A DNA stretch of 64,000 bases from Molossus alvarezi (lineage: Eukaryota > Chordata > Mammalia > Chiroptera > Molossidae), in assembly GCA_037176705.1 (NCBI GenBank), contig CM073889.1:57157596-57221595 (forward strand), written 5' to 3'. Positions 22,540 through 33,849 of this stretch are shown here, piece by piece. Numbering within the stretch: the first letter of the stretch is position 1; every line of letters begins with the position of its first letter. The position numbers and the translations under genes are program-made. The notes under the pieces were generated by a model, which saw only the letters and a list, made by a program, of their open reading frames with translations, made no database searches and was not told the DNA's origin.

Positions 22540-22854
22540 TCATATCCACCTATTTTTTACTTTGTGAATTATGCTTTTATTTTTTGTTTAAGAAGTTTTC
22601 CTTTATCGTTAGGTTACAAATATATTCCCTTACATTGTTTTTTCTATTAGCTTTGTAGCTTTATCTTTCATATTCAGGTTCACCTTAGTAAATAAATGAT
22701 CAATGTATACTTTGAAGATAAAGTTCCCTTTAGGATATAGTTAGAGGTAGAGATTCAACTTTATTTTTCCATACATAATGAGTCCATTTTCCCATTACTT
22801 TCTCCAGTGCTATGTTAAACAGAAGTGCTTGAGCAGGCATCTTTGACTGATTAA
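22540..22854 (-). mobile_element. old L1 fragment, ORF2 antisense (part 1)
   Basis: Reads as decayed L1 ORF2 in reverse, for example 'ccagtgctatgttaaacag'. It continues past the younger insert at 22855-23283. Confidence 0.6.
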
Positions 22855-23283
22855 AAATTTTTTATTTTATTTTACTGAGAAATAATTGATATACATCACT
22901 ATATATGCATATGGTTAAGGTGTATAGCATGATGGCTTAATTTACACATATTTTGAAATGATTGCCACAGTAGGGGCAACTAATATCCAACTTCTCATAT
23001 AACTATTATAAAAAGAAAAAAATGGCAAAAAATTTTCCTTGTCATGAGAACTCTTAGGATTTACTCTCTTAATAACTTCTCCACATACCATACAGCAGTG
23101 TTAGCTGTAGTAATCCTGTTGTACATTGCATCCTTAGTACTTACATATTTTATAATTGCATGTTTGTACTTTTTGACCACCTTTCTCTAGTTCTCCTTCC
23201 CCACCACAAGTTTGGTAACCACAAGTCTGATTTATTTTTCTATGGGTTTGTTTTTTAGAATCCATATGTAAGTGTTTGGCTAA
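22855..23283 (-). mobile_element. L1 3'UTR fragment inserted in older L1
   Basis: Starts with a T-rich tail, then 'gagaaataattgatatac', 'ggtgtatagcatgatggc' and 'cttgtcatgagaactctta', an old mammalian L1 3'UTR type. Words at its two edges (ttgactgattaaa and tttctgatcttaaa) are diverged copies of the same host L1 stretch. Confidence 0.7.
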
Positions 23284-23579
23284 TTTCTGATCTTAAAGAG
23301 AATATATCCGACATGTTTGTGTATAAAGAATGATGGTCTCTGGGTTTGGGTGTGTAGCCTTTATCAGGTTGAGGAATTTCCTCTTTGTTACTAGTTTTCT
23401 TGGAGTTCTTATATGCATAAATAGGTATTTACATTAATAAGTGCCATTTCTGTGTCTATTGAGATAATCGTGTCTTTCCCTTTGAGGCTTTCATTGATAG
23501 ATTTTCTAATATTAAATCATCATTCTGATCTTTATATAAATCCTATTAGATATGTTACTGTTTTAAAGTAAATTATTCA
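23284..23579 (-). mobile_element. old L1 fragment, ORF2 antisense (part 2)
   Basis: 'tttatcaggttgaggaattt' and 'gtctattgagataatcgtg' are reversed L1 reverse-transcriptase coding sequence. This continues part 1. Confidence 0.7.
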
Positions 23580-23846
23580 CCCTGGCCGCTTTGGCTCAGT
23601 GGTTAGAGTGTCATCCCACAGACCAGAGAGTCCCAGGTTTGGTTCCCACTAAGGGCACATACCTTGGTTGCAGTTTTTCCTTGCCCCAGTTGGGGTCATG
23701 TGGGTGGCAGCCACTCAATGTCTCTCTTTTGCATTGATGTTTCTCTCCCTCTCTCTTCCTCCCTCTCTCCCTCCCACTCTTTCTGAAGATAAATGCAAAA
23801 AAAAAAAAGTTTCCTTGGGTGAGGATACAAAATAAAAAAATAAATT
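23580..23846 (+). mobile_element. Ves SINE
   Basis: Head 'ccctggccgctttggctca', a body with 'gggtcatgtgggtggcagcc', a CT-rich run, then 'ccttgggtgaggat' and an A-rich tail. The target duplication is taaagtaaattattca at 23564-23579 and taaagtgaattattca at 23847-23862 (one mismatch). Confidence 0.92.
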
Positions 23847-23862
23847 TAAAGTGAATTATTCA

Positions 23863-25023
23863 TTGAAATGTAATATCCAGAAGAGAGACAGAATGATAAG
23901 TAAGCATAACTGTGAAATCAGCCTCTTGGTCAAGAAACAGAACATGACCATCTACCCACTTCCAGTCTTTACCCTGGATGGGTGAATACTGTCCTGATTT
24001 CTAGGACTACTGATTAGTTTTCATGCTTTAAAATTTTATGTAAATGGAATCAAAAGTTAGATTATATTTTAAAATATGATGTTTTGTTCAATTAACAAAT
24101 ATTAGATTTAGAATCTTTGGCTCTGTCATTTTCTTATCTTTCCATGTTCTTATCCAGTTTTGGAATCAATATTATTCTTGCTCTGTGAAATGACCAGGAA
24201 AGCTTTCTCTCTTTTCTTAGTTTCTGGAACAACTTGCTTATTATTGGGATCTTCTGTTCTTTGAAAGTTTGGTTGAATTCACTTGTAAAATGATTTTGGC
24301 CTGTGGTTTTTGGACCTCTTTTAACTTCTCTAATGGTTCTTGTTTATTCAAGTCTTATATTTCTTCTTGCTCCAATTTTGGCACTTTATAGTTTGCCATA
24401 AATATATCTATTTTGTCCATGTTTTCAAATTTGTAGACACATAGTTGTTCATGATTTTTCTTATGTCTATAATTATTTTCTTTCTTTTTTTTTTTGTTCT
24501 GTATTTTATATGTTTGTGAATTTCCCTCCTTTTTAGATATATGGAAATTCTAAAAATATATTTTTTGTTTCTCTTTTTATTTTATTACATTATGGTTACA
24601 ATAATTGATTTTAAAAAATTCATTTGTGCTTTAATACATGGTTGATTTAATGAATGTTCCATATGCCCTCAAAAATAACATTTTCTCTTTGTTGGGTGGA
24701 AAGTTTTATATATAAATATGTGTAAATATATATTTGCTTATGTCTGTTGTTTGGGTGATTTATTCATTTTGTAAGAGAGGTGTTAAGATCTTCAACCACA
24801 GTTTTTGAGTTATCTTTATTTCTTTGTACTTCCTTTAGTTGTTGTGTTATATATTTTGAGGCTGTATTTTAGGAAAACATATCCTCATTATTAGTGTCAT
24901 GCATTCTCACTTCATTGTTCTTTTAAACAAAATAAAACGTCTTTTTTATTCCCTTATAAAGTTTTTGCCTGGAATTTGCCCCTCCCATGCCCCCACTTCC
25001 AATATTAAAGTTGCTTTGCTGAC
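23863..25023 (-). mobile_element. old L1 fragments, antisense (part 3)
   Basis: 'agttttggaatcaatattat', 'tggttgaattcacttgtaaa' and 'catagttgttcatgattttt' follow reversed L1 ORF2 in the correct order. Strongly decayed, with no usable frame. 23880-24100 is less certain. Confidence 0.6.
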
Positions 25024-25029
25024 TTTTTT

Positions 25030-25100
25030 TTATTCCTTATTATGTTGAGATATGGTCCCTCTATTCCCACATTGCTGAGCATTTTTATCTATTGGTATTT
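25030..25100 (-). mobile_element. short piece of young-type L1 ORF2
   Basis: About 70 bp matching the young L1 copies (compare 4655-4700 and 26805-26860). It is an isolated fragment. Confidence 0.55.
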
Positions 25101-25166
25101 GGTCTTTTCTCTATGCCTTTTATTCCATCTCTTTAAGTATGTCTCTAGCAGAATCCATATTACTGA

Positions 25167-25415
25167 TTTTTTTCTTTTAATCTTCACCCAAGGATATTTT
25201 TGTATTTATCTTCAGATAGAGTGGGGGCGGTGGTGGACAGAGAGAGAGAGAGAGACATCAACATGAGAGAGACACATCAACTGGCTGCCTCCCACATGAC
25301 CCTGGCCAAGGCCAGGGACAAACTGCAACCAAGGTATGTGCCCTAGACTGGAATTGAACCTGCAACTCATTGGTTTATGGGCTGATGCTCTAACCACTGA
25401 GCAAACTGGCCAGGG
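25167..25415 (-). mobile_element. Ves SINE, antisense
   Basis: T-run, 'atcttcacccaaggat', an (AG)n run, and a reversed head ending 'gcaaactggccaggg'. The 3' end of L1 copy B starts a few bases later, so the two elements touch. No clean target duplication was found. Confidence 0.88.
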
Positions 25416-25689
25416 ATGAATTATTTATTTATTTATTTTTGTTCCAGATGTTTTTCCTTTTGTCCCCATTGACATCTCCTTTCAATTCAGCTCCACCTCT
25501 CCACCCCTCAAGATTGTTGTCTATGTCCTTGGTTATACATACATGCATACAAGTTCTTTGGTTTAAGTTCTTTTCCTTCCAAACCTCTCTTCTCAGTATG
25601 TACTCTACTTCTATGTTTCTGGGTCTATTTTGCTCATCAGTTTATTTTGCTCATTATATTTCACAAATAAGTGAGATTATGTGACATTT

Positions 25690-28600
25690 GTTTTTCTCTG
25701 ATTGGCTTATTTCATTTAGCATAATACTCTCCAGGTCCCTCCATGTCATCTCAAAGTATAAGAGATCTTTCTTTCTTACAGCTGCATAAGTGTTCCATTG
25801 TGTAAATGTACTATAGCTTTTTAATTCACTCATCTATGAATGGACATTTGGGCTATTTTCAGATCTTAACGATTGTAAATAGTGCTACTATGAGCATAGA
25901 AGTGCATATATTCTTTCTGATTAGTGTTTTAGACTTCTTAGAATATATTCCTAGAAGTGGTATCACTGGGTCAAATGCTAATTCAATTTTTTATTTTTTG
26001 AGGAAACACCATATTGTTTTTCATAGTGGCTTCACAAGTCTGCATTACCACCAGCAGTGTGCTAGAGTCCCCTTTTCTCCACACCCTTGCCAGCACTTGT
26101 TTGTTGATTTGTTGATGGCAGCCATTCTGTGAGGTGATACCTCATAGTCATTTTTATTTGCATCTCTCTGATGGTTAGTGATGTTGAGCATTTTTCCATA
26201 CGTTTCTTGGCCATTTGTAAGTTCTGTTTGGAAGGGTATCTATTTAGGTCTTTGCCCATTTTTAAATTGAATTCTTTCTCCAATCCATAAACAAGATATA
26301 TGCTTCCACCTTTTAAAATATCTTCCTCTATTTCTTTATTTAATATCTATAGTTTTCTGGGAACTAGTCCTTTACTTCTTTGGTTAAGTTTATTTCTAGG
26401 TATCTTAATTTTCTTGCTGCACTGGTAAATGAGATTGTTTTTGTAGTTTCTCTTTCTGTGAGTTCATTATTAGTTTTATAAGAATGCTGTCAATATCTTG
26501 ATGTTAATTTTGTATCCTACTCCTTTGCCAAATTCATTTGTTAGCCTAGTTGATTTTTGATGGAATCTTTAGGGTTTTCTATGTAAAATATCATTTCATC
26601 AGCATATAATGACAGTTTCACTTCTTCCTTTCCAATTTAGAACCCTTTCATTTTTTCTTCATGTGTAATTGTTGTGGCTAAGACTTCCAATACTAGGTTA
26701 AATAAGAGTTGGGCATCCATGTCTTGTTTCTGTTCTCAATGGAAATGTTTTTAGTTATTTCCCATTGAGTATAATGATGGCTGTAGGTATTTCATATATG
26801 GCCTTTATTATGTTGAGATATGGTCCTTCTCTTCCCACATTGCTGAGCATTTTTATCAGAAATGGGTGCTGGATTTTGTTGAAAGTTTTTTTCTATTGGT
26901 ATGATCATAAGGTTTTTAGCTTTCATTTTGTTTATGTAGTGTATTGCAATTATTGATTTGTGAATATTGTAACAGCCTTGCATCGCTGGGATGAATCCCA
27001 TTTGATCACGCTGAATAATTTTTTTTAATGTGTCGCTGGATCTGATATGCTAATATTTTGTTAAGGATTTTGGCATCTTTGTTTATCAGAGATAATGGCC
27101 TGCAGTTTTCTTTCTTTGTAGTGTCTTTTTCTGGTTTTGGAATTAAAATTATGCTGACTTCATCAAATGAGCTTGGAGTCCTTCCGTCTTCTCAGATTTT
27201 TTGGAATAGTTTGAGGAGAGTGGGTGTTAATTCTTCTTTGAATATTCGGTAAAACTCCCCTGTGATGTCATCTTGGTCTGCGTTTTTTGTTTTTGTTTTT
27301 GTTTTTTTGCTAGGAATATCTTGATTACATCTTCAATTTCCTTAGTTATGGGTCTGTTAATGTTTTCTATCTCTTCTGGTTATGTTTTGGGAGACTGTAT
27401 GTTTCTAGAAATTTGTCCATTTCATCTTGATTATCCAATTTGTTGGCATATAATTGTTCACAGTATTTTTTAGCGATCCTTTGTATTTCTGTGGTCTCAG
27501 TTGTAACTGCTCCTCTTTTCTTTCTGATTTTTTTTTTGGGGGTTCTCTCTTTTTGTTCTTTGTTGAATATGACTTAGGGTCCATCAACCTTGTTTATTTA
27601 TTTTTTCAAAGAACCAGCTCTTTGTTTCATTGATATTTTTGAATTGTTTTTTTAGCTTTTGTATCACTTTTTTCTGCTCTAACCTTTACTAGTTTATTTC
27701 TTCTACTTGCTGTAGGTTTTTCTATTTGTTTACTTTCTAGTTTTCTTAAGTCGTAGAGTTAAAAATTCTATTAGAAAGATTTTTTGTTTCTTGAGGTAGG
27801 CCTCTGTAGTGCTATAAATTTCCCTCTCAGGACTACTTTTTCTGGGTCCCATAGATTTTGTGTTGTTGTGTGTTCATTTTTATTGGTTTCCTGGAAGTTT
27901 TTAATTTCTTCCTTGATTTTCTTAGTAACCAATTCATTGTTTAATAACATGCTATTTAGTCTCTATGTGTTTGAAAGTTTTTGCTGTATATTTGATTTCT
28001 TGTTTTATGCCATTGTGATCTGAGAAGATGCTTGATATAATTTCCATCTTCTTGAACTTGGAGAGACTTAGTTTGTGTTCTGATTTGTGGTCTATTTGAG
28101 AATGTCCCATGTGTACTTGAGAAGAATGCAAATTCTGCAATTTTGAGGTGTAATTCTCTATAGATATCTATTAGATCCATGTGATCTAGTGCATCATTTA
28201 GAGTCTCTGTTTGCTTGTTAATTGTTTTGTCTAGAAGATCTATCCAGTGATGTCAGTGGGGTTTTGAAGTCCTCTGCTATGATTGTATTGCTGTTATTTC
28301 TTTTTTGAAGCTCTGCAGAAGTTTTTAAATGTATTTTGGTGCTCCTATGTTGGGTGCATATATGTTTACTAAGGTTATATCTTCCTGTTAGATAAATCCT
28401 TTCAATATTATGTAGTGGTCTTTTTGTCTCTATTTATGCCCTTTATTTTGAAGTCTATTTTATTGGATATGAGTATTGTTACCCCAGGTGGTTTTTTTTT
28501 TTCCTTTTAGTTTGCTTGAAAAAATTTTTTTATCCCTTTACTTTCAACCTGTGTGAGTCTTTTGTTGTAAGGTGGGTCTCTTGTAAACAACATATATATG

Positions 28601-28700
28601 AGTCATGTTTTCTTAACCATTCAGCTACTCTGTGTCTTTTGATCAGAGTGTTTAATCCATTTATGCTGAAGCATATTATTGATATGTATTTATTTATTAT
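25690..28700 (-). pseudogene. L1 ORF2 remnant of copy B
   Basis: Endonuclease pieces are at about 27950-28700, and reverse transcriptase pieces include 26792-27001 with G-F-I-P. The catalytic motif reads Y-A-D-E at 26595-26606 instead of F-A-D-D, so the second catalytic aspartate is lost. The sequence jumps at about 26280 past the C-terminal segment that other copies keep, consistent with an internal deletion. Not functional. Confidence 0.8.
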
Positions 28701-28789
28701 CATTTTTGTTTATTATGGTTATGTTTCTCTATTTATTCTGCTTATTAAAGCAGTCTTTTAAACATTTCTTGCAGTGCAGGTTTGGTGCT

Positions 28790-29810
28790 TAACATATTTC
28801 CTTAGCCTTTTTTTTTTTTTTTCGGTCTGGCAATCTCTTTATTTCACCTTCTATTTTAAATGAAGCCTTGCCAGATAGAGTAGTCTTGGATTCAGATCCT
28901 TGTTTTTTATTACCTTAGTTACTTTACGCCATTCCCTTCTGGCCTGTAGTGTTTCTGTTTAGAGTCAGCTTATAGCCTTAAGGGGCTCCTTTGTATGTAA
29001 TCTGTTGCTTATCTCTTGCTGCCTTTAGGATTCTTTTTCTTTAATTTATGGCATTTTAATGATTATGTGTTTTGTTGCAGGCCTCTTTGCATTCTTCTTA
29101 CTTGGGGTTCTTTGTGTTTCTTAAACTTGTATGCCTTTTTTTTCCACCAAGTTAGGGAATTTTTTTGTCACTATTTTAAAAAATATACTGTCTAACTCTT
29201 GCTCATTTTCTTCTTCTTCTGGCACTCCTATGATGCAGATATTGCTACATTTCATATTGTCCCAAAGTTCTCTTAAGCTGTCTTTCTGTTTTTTAATTGT
29301 GTGTGTGATTTTTTAAATTTTCTTATTAGGTGATATTTTTTACCATGTCTTTTAATTCACTGATCCAATTCTCAGCTTCTTCTACTCTTTGGTTATTACT
29401 TCTAATGTTTTTTTTTTGTACAGATAGAGTGGGAGGGAGACAGAGGAAGGGAGAGAGAGAGAGAAACATCGACATGAAGGGACACATCAAGTGGCTGCCA
29501 CCCGCACAACCGACCACGGCCGGGGACAAACTGCAACCGAGGTATGGGCCCTTAGCGGGAACCGAACCCGGGTCTCTCAGGACCGCAGGCCGACGCTCTA
29601 ACCGCTGAGCCAAACCGGCCAGGGCTCTAATGTGTTCTTTATTTCTTCTATATCATTCTTCATTTCCAATTGGTTGGCTCTAAATTTTTCTATATTTTTA
29701 CTCATGCTGTTTAGGTCTTTACTCATGCTATTGAGCTTCCCCATAATTATTACTCTGAACTCTCCCTCTGATATCTTGCTTAATTGTATTTTATTTATCT
29801 CTTCTCCTGT
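28790..29810 (-). pseudogene. L1 ORF1 remnant of copy B
   Basis: Corresponds in order to the ORF1 of copies C and D and of the HAL1. No long frame remains, and a Ves SINE splits it at 29409. Confidence 0.7.
29409..29625 (-). mobile_element. young Ves SINE in the L1 copy B ORF1
   Basis: The T-run is followed directly by 'gtacagatagagtggg', so it lacks the palindromic 3' word of its relatives. CpG-rich. In the sense orientation the pol III A box tggctcagcgg and B box ggttcggttcc are both near ideal. The flanking word tctaatgt is repeated at 29401-29408 and 29626-29633. Confidence 0.92.
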
Positions 29811-30690
29811 AGAATTTTCTTGTTCTTTTATTTGGGATTTGTTTCTTTATTTCACTATTTTGGCTGTCTCAGTGGGTTTTGGAGCCTGTCAAATTTTTTG
29901 TGTGGTTGTTGGTGTTCTACTGCTTGTGGATCCCTCTACTGGGTTTGGATAAGTGTGAGAGGACCCACATTAAACAGTACTGTCAGGTCTTACTTTCCTA
30001 GGTAGATTTGCAAGCCTAGGAAAGGCTCATTTATCCTCTACTTTTTGCCTGGAGGCTATTAGTCTCAGTTACTTGATGAGTATCAATTTATGGCCCTGAG
30101 CTGAATAAAAAATTCCTCAAGTATAAGAGGATTTTCAGCAGGTGGGGCACTTGCTTGCTATCAGATGCTAGATGTTAATGAACCTCAGTGTGCATTTCTC
30201 TGGCCTGGCCTGCTGGTGTGGAATTCCTGCAGGAGGGACCATTTGTTCTCCCTGGGGCTCTGGGAAGGGGCACTTAGAGTAAAATGGCTACTATCCTATG
30301 AGGGAGTGATTCAGCATGAAACTCCCAGTGTCCTTTCCTGAGCCAGGAACCCCAGACTCTCTCCACACAGTTCCAGTCCAGTCCACCATCCCTCTGCTGG
30401 AGCACAAGATAAGGGGCTATAGGTAATTTGTTGTTTTTTAAAACTCCTTCTTTCTCAGTGGGGACCACTTGCAGCTAAAACGGCCCTCTGCTGCTCCCAG
30501 CCTGACCTCTCATGCCTCAGCAGGTCCTACGAGGCTTGATTTGGCATCCTCTTTCTGTCCCTGGTTCTATGGGTTCTCTCCAGCTGTTTTGTTGTTGTTG
30601 TTTTTTCCCAATGATTTGTCTTTATTTAAGTTGCAATTCCAGTTTGGTCCTGGGAGATGGTCTGTGTAGCTTCCATTCACTTTGCTGCCA

Positions 30691-31505
30691 TTTACCCTCT
30701 CTCTCCATTTCCTTTTCAGTTCCCGGTCTTTTTCATCTTACACTGCATTTTGCCTGGTGAACCAAGTCACATTTTAATTTGAGGATGATTTTATATGTTA
30801 CTTCTCTTGCCTTCAAAAAGTCCCCCTGTGAGATAGCATGCTGCAATTTCCTCCATTTTTTTTATTACTAAATTCTTTTTTAAAAAAATTCTCTTTTGTT
30901 TTAGAACAATTACTCCATTTATACTTAGTTCAAGCCGTTTCATTAAGATCTATTTCTCTCAAGTTCTTTTTTGTTTTTTTATTGATCATATTTTTGTTAT
31001 TTTAAAAATTTTACCATATGTTAACAGATAGATCCTATTTTCTACATTGATTTAAAATATGGGTATTCCATTTAAATTTTCTATTGCTTACCTCTAACAT
31101 ATTTATTTAGACTTTTACTTATGAGTGTTTTTTCCCTGCACACATTATTAGTAAAAGTAGCTTGCAATTCCAAAGGAAAATATAAAGTCTCAAGGGGAAA
31201 TGGCAATGTCTTGGGAGCAGAAAGACAAAGGTACATAGACCAAAATGGCCACCATTGATCCCTTGTCTGATGCACTTGTTTGTTTTTTTTCTTCTTCTGA
31301 CTCTGGGATGGTATTATTTACTTACCTTGGTGAATAGAATATGGCAGGAATGACATTTTGGTTCAGGTCTTGAGAAAATTTAGAGCTTCCCCTGGGTCTT
31401 TTGAAATTCTAGTGTTCCACTCCCCTCATGTCCTAACTGTCCTGCAGGGAGAAGCCAAGGGAGAAGGAGACCCGATGTAGGCACTATGACTAGCTGCCTT
31501 GTTGA
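30691..31505. other. unassigned AT-rich sequence
   Basis: T-rich runs and no family recognised. A decayed LINE is possible. No exon seen. Confidence 0.35.
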
Positions 31506-31740
31506 CCTGCCATTCAACAGTCAGCATTAACTGCCAGCATGTGGTAGACTTTGTAAGTCCAGTTTAGTCTTCTGTAGCCCAAGCCACCATTTGTGTTCAA
31601 TTGCATGAGAGACCCAGTAAAAAAAACTCAGCTGAGCTCAATTAGCTCACAGAGCCATGAGAACTAGCAGTAAATCACTATTTTAAGGCATTTAGTTTTA
31701 GGATGGTTTGTTACACAGCATTAGGTAACAGTATAAGTAC
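31506..31740 (+). repeat. old LTR remnant, MaLR/MLT1-like
   Basis: 'ttaactgccagcatgtgg' through 'ttttaaggcatttagtttta' and 'ggtttgttacacagcatta' follows the 3' half of the mammalian MLT1 type of LTR. It is short and diverged. Confidence 0.55.
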
Positions 31741-32199
31741 TACTATTAAAAATCAACATTTAAATCCAACACTACTCTTTTTATTATAATGACCTCATGC
31801 TCATCTGTGAAGAGGGGGGTCAGGAGGAATGCTGGAGACTGACCCCCTTCTTTTTTATCTGCTCTACTGTGCAACCAGGGTTGATTCTACTGTTGCTTTT
31901 TTTTAATCACCTCTAGGTGATGGGGTTCTAACAGTTTGATCAGAGTATGCCATGGAAAGAAAAGAACAATCAAAAAGCATCCCCCTCACCTAATATACTC
32001 CTATAATGCCTATCTTTTCTTCAGTCTGGATTGCCATCCTTCCCTCCACACACTCACATTCCACATACCTCACATACATATATATACACAATCACACATT
32101 CTCCCACACACGCACATATACACACTAGAACTCAAAGACCTTTTGTCTCATAGTTTTATGCTAGCTTCTCAGATCCATTTGCCTCCCTTTCTCTTCTGT
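31741..32199. other. unassigned sequence with a CA-rich tract
   Basis: 32040-32128 is an impure CA/CAT-rich tract (repeated acacaca and catacata words). Nothing else is recognised. Confidence 0.45.
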
Positions 32200-33100
32200 G
32201 GCATCACCAATACTGGGTTTTGATCAGGAAGCCAGCAGTCTATTCTTGGAATCTTGTTTGCCTAAATTTATAGGCTTCTTTGGGGGATAATTGATCTCTT
32301 TGTGTCTAAGACCCTAGTATGTTTCTCTACTTAAGTTTTCCTTTATATAAAGTTTGATCATTCATTTTGTATGGGTCTCATTACAATTATTAGTAATGAT
32401 TTTGTAGTTTTTATTTTGTGAATGAGATACATTTACCCCTCTCCCCCAATATTTTCTAATTGGTCATGGCTATTGAGTTGAAATTATGTTGTGTACATCC
32501 ATCTCCTGAACTCTTTTACCTGTTTTCATTGTTTTTTTCTAGATGGGCAACTATATCATTTGTGAAAAATTACAGCTTAATTTTTTTTCTTTCCAGAGAA
32601 TCTTCTTTCTCTTTCTTACTGTGGGGTATCAGTGAACCCTATCTGGGGCATCCCAGCCAGCATAAATCTAGGCAAGGAGGACAGATCTCATGGGCACTCT
32701 AAGCACCAAGTTCCCTGGAGTCTTAGAGGTGGAAGGAGAGTTGGGGTGAAAGTGGGCATTCTTGTTTTGTTCCTGATTCTGATGGAAGTGCTTCTTAAAT
32801 TCTACAGTTAAGTATCAAGTTTGCTAAAAGTTTCTACTAGACAGTCTTTATTATGAAGAAATTTCCTTTTTGTACTTAGTTTAATAATGGTTTTACAAGT
32901 CAGAAACAAATATCAAATTTTATCAAATAGTTCTTTGGAATAGCCATATAACTAACTGATCATATTAGTTTTCTTTTTAAATCTGTTAATATAATAAAAA
33001 ACATTATATCCATAATGTTAAGTTGTCCTTTAACTACTAAATTATACCCTATTTGATCATGAACTATAAATATTTTGATTATATTATGACTACAATTAAC
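32200..33100 (-). mobile_element. old L1 ORF2 fragment, antisense
   Basis: 'gggcattcttgttttgttcc', then 'taaatctgttaatataata' and 'ccctatttgatcatgaac', is the reversed L1 reverse-transcriptase region in order. Old and full of stops. Confidence 0.65.
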
Positions 33101-33574
33101 ATTTTATTTTAATTTTTGAAAACTTTTAACATGATATGGAAACTAAAGATCCTTATGTTTTTAATTAAATTTAATTTTAAATCATAGCTTTAAAAATTAT
33201 ATTGACCCCCCTCCTTTCTCTATATCCCTGAGAACTGTAGCTTTTCCCCTTGTAATCAGCAATCCCTGAGGCAGCAGAAGACAGTAGTCTGGACCTGACT
33301 AATTGTCAAATGGTCCAGACCTGTGGCAAACTAAAAATAACATCTTGGCCTAAGTTATGTTTCAGTTCCTGAGCACTAAAATGGAATGACACCCTGGCTA
33401 CTTTCCCATAAGACTAAACAAAGGCATACTAAAACAGACCTCAGAGCTGTCCTCAAGACCTAAAGAAATGATTTATTACACTTACCTCATGTTCAACCAA
33501 TCAGCTATCAGCATATCCCCTGCGGCGTCTTGTGACTTTACATAATCTGTAACCTACATGTCACTGGGTAGTTG
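33101..33574. other. unassigned, possible LTR trace
   Basis: 33240-33560 has features sometimes seen in LTRs, including a CCAAT box (caaccaatcag at 33493-33503), but no TG/CA ends, TATA box or matching partner. I leave it unassigned. Confidence 0.25.
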
Positions 33575-33849
33575 CTTTATTTATTTATTTTTATTTAAAT
33601 TAATTTATATATTTTTGTTACAGATGTTTCTCCTTTTACCCCCACTGGTTGCCCTCCCCCTATCCCTCCCCACCCTCCACCCAGCTTTGTTGTCCATGTC
33701 AGTTGTTCATGCATACATGCGTATAAGTTCAGTGGTTTATCTTCCCCCCCACCCCTCTTCTGGGGATAGTCCATACCCCACTTCCACATCTCTGGGGTTA
33801 CCCCATTCCTCAGACTGTTATGTTCATTATATTCCACAAATAAGTGAGA

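Larger units (their letters stand above)
25421..30690 (-). mobile_element. L1 copy B, near full-length, dead
   Basis: The 3' end with a TTTA run is at 25421, the 3'UTR runs to about 25690, then come ORF2, ORF1 and a 5'UTR ending at about 30690. It is 5.3 kb including a 0.2 kb SINE at 29409. ORF2 lacks about 0.75-0.8 kb at 26280 relative to copies A, C and D. Frames are broken throughout. Confidence 0.88.

Noticed and set aside
7573..29625. tRNA-like A and B boxes on both strands
   Set aside because: They belong to the heads of Ves SINEs with A-rich tails and duplicated targets. None folds as a free tRNA gene without the SINE body.
33240..33560. Solitary LTR
   Set aside because: A CCAAT box alone is not enough. 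No TG/CA ends, TATA box, poly(A) signal or second copy was found in the window.
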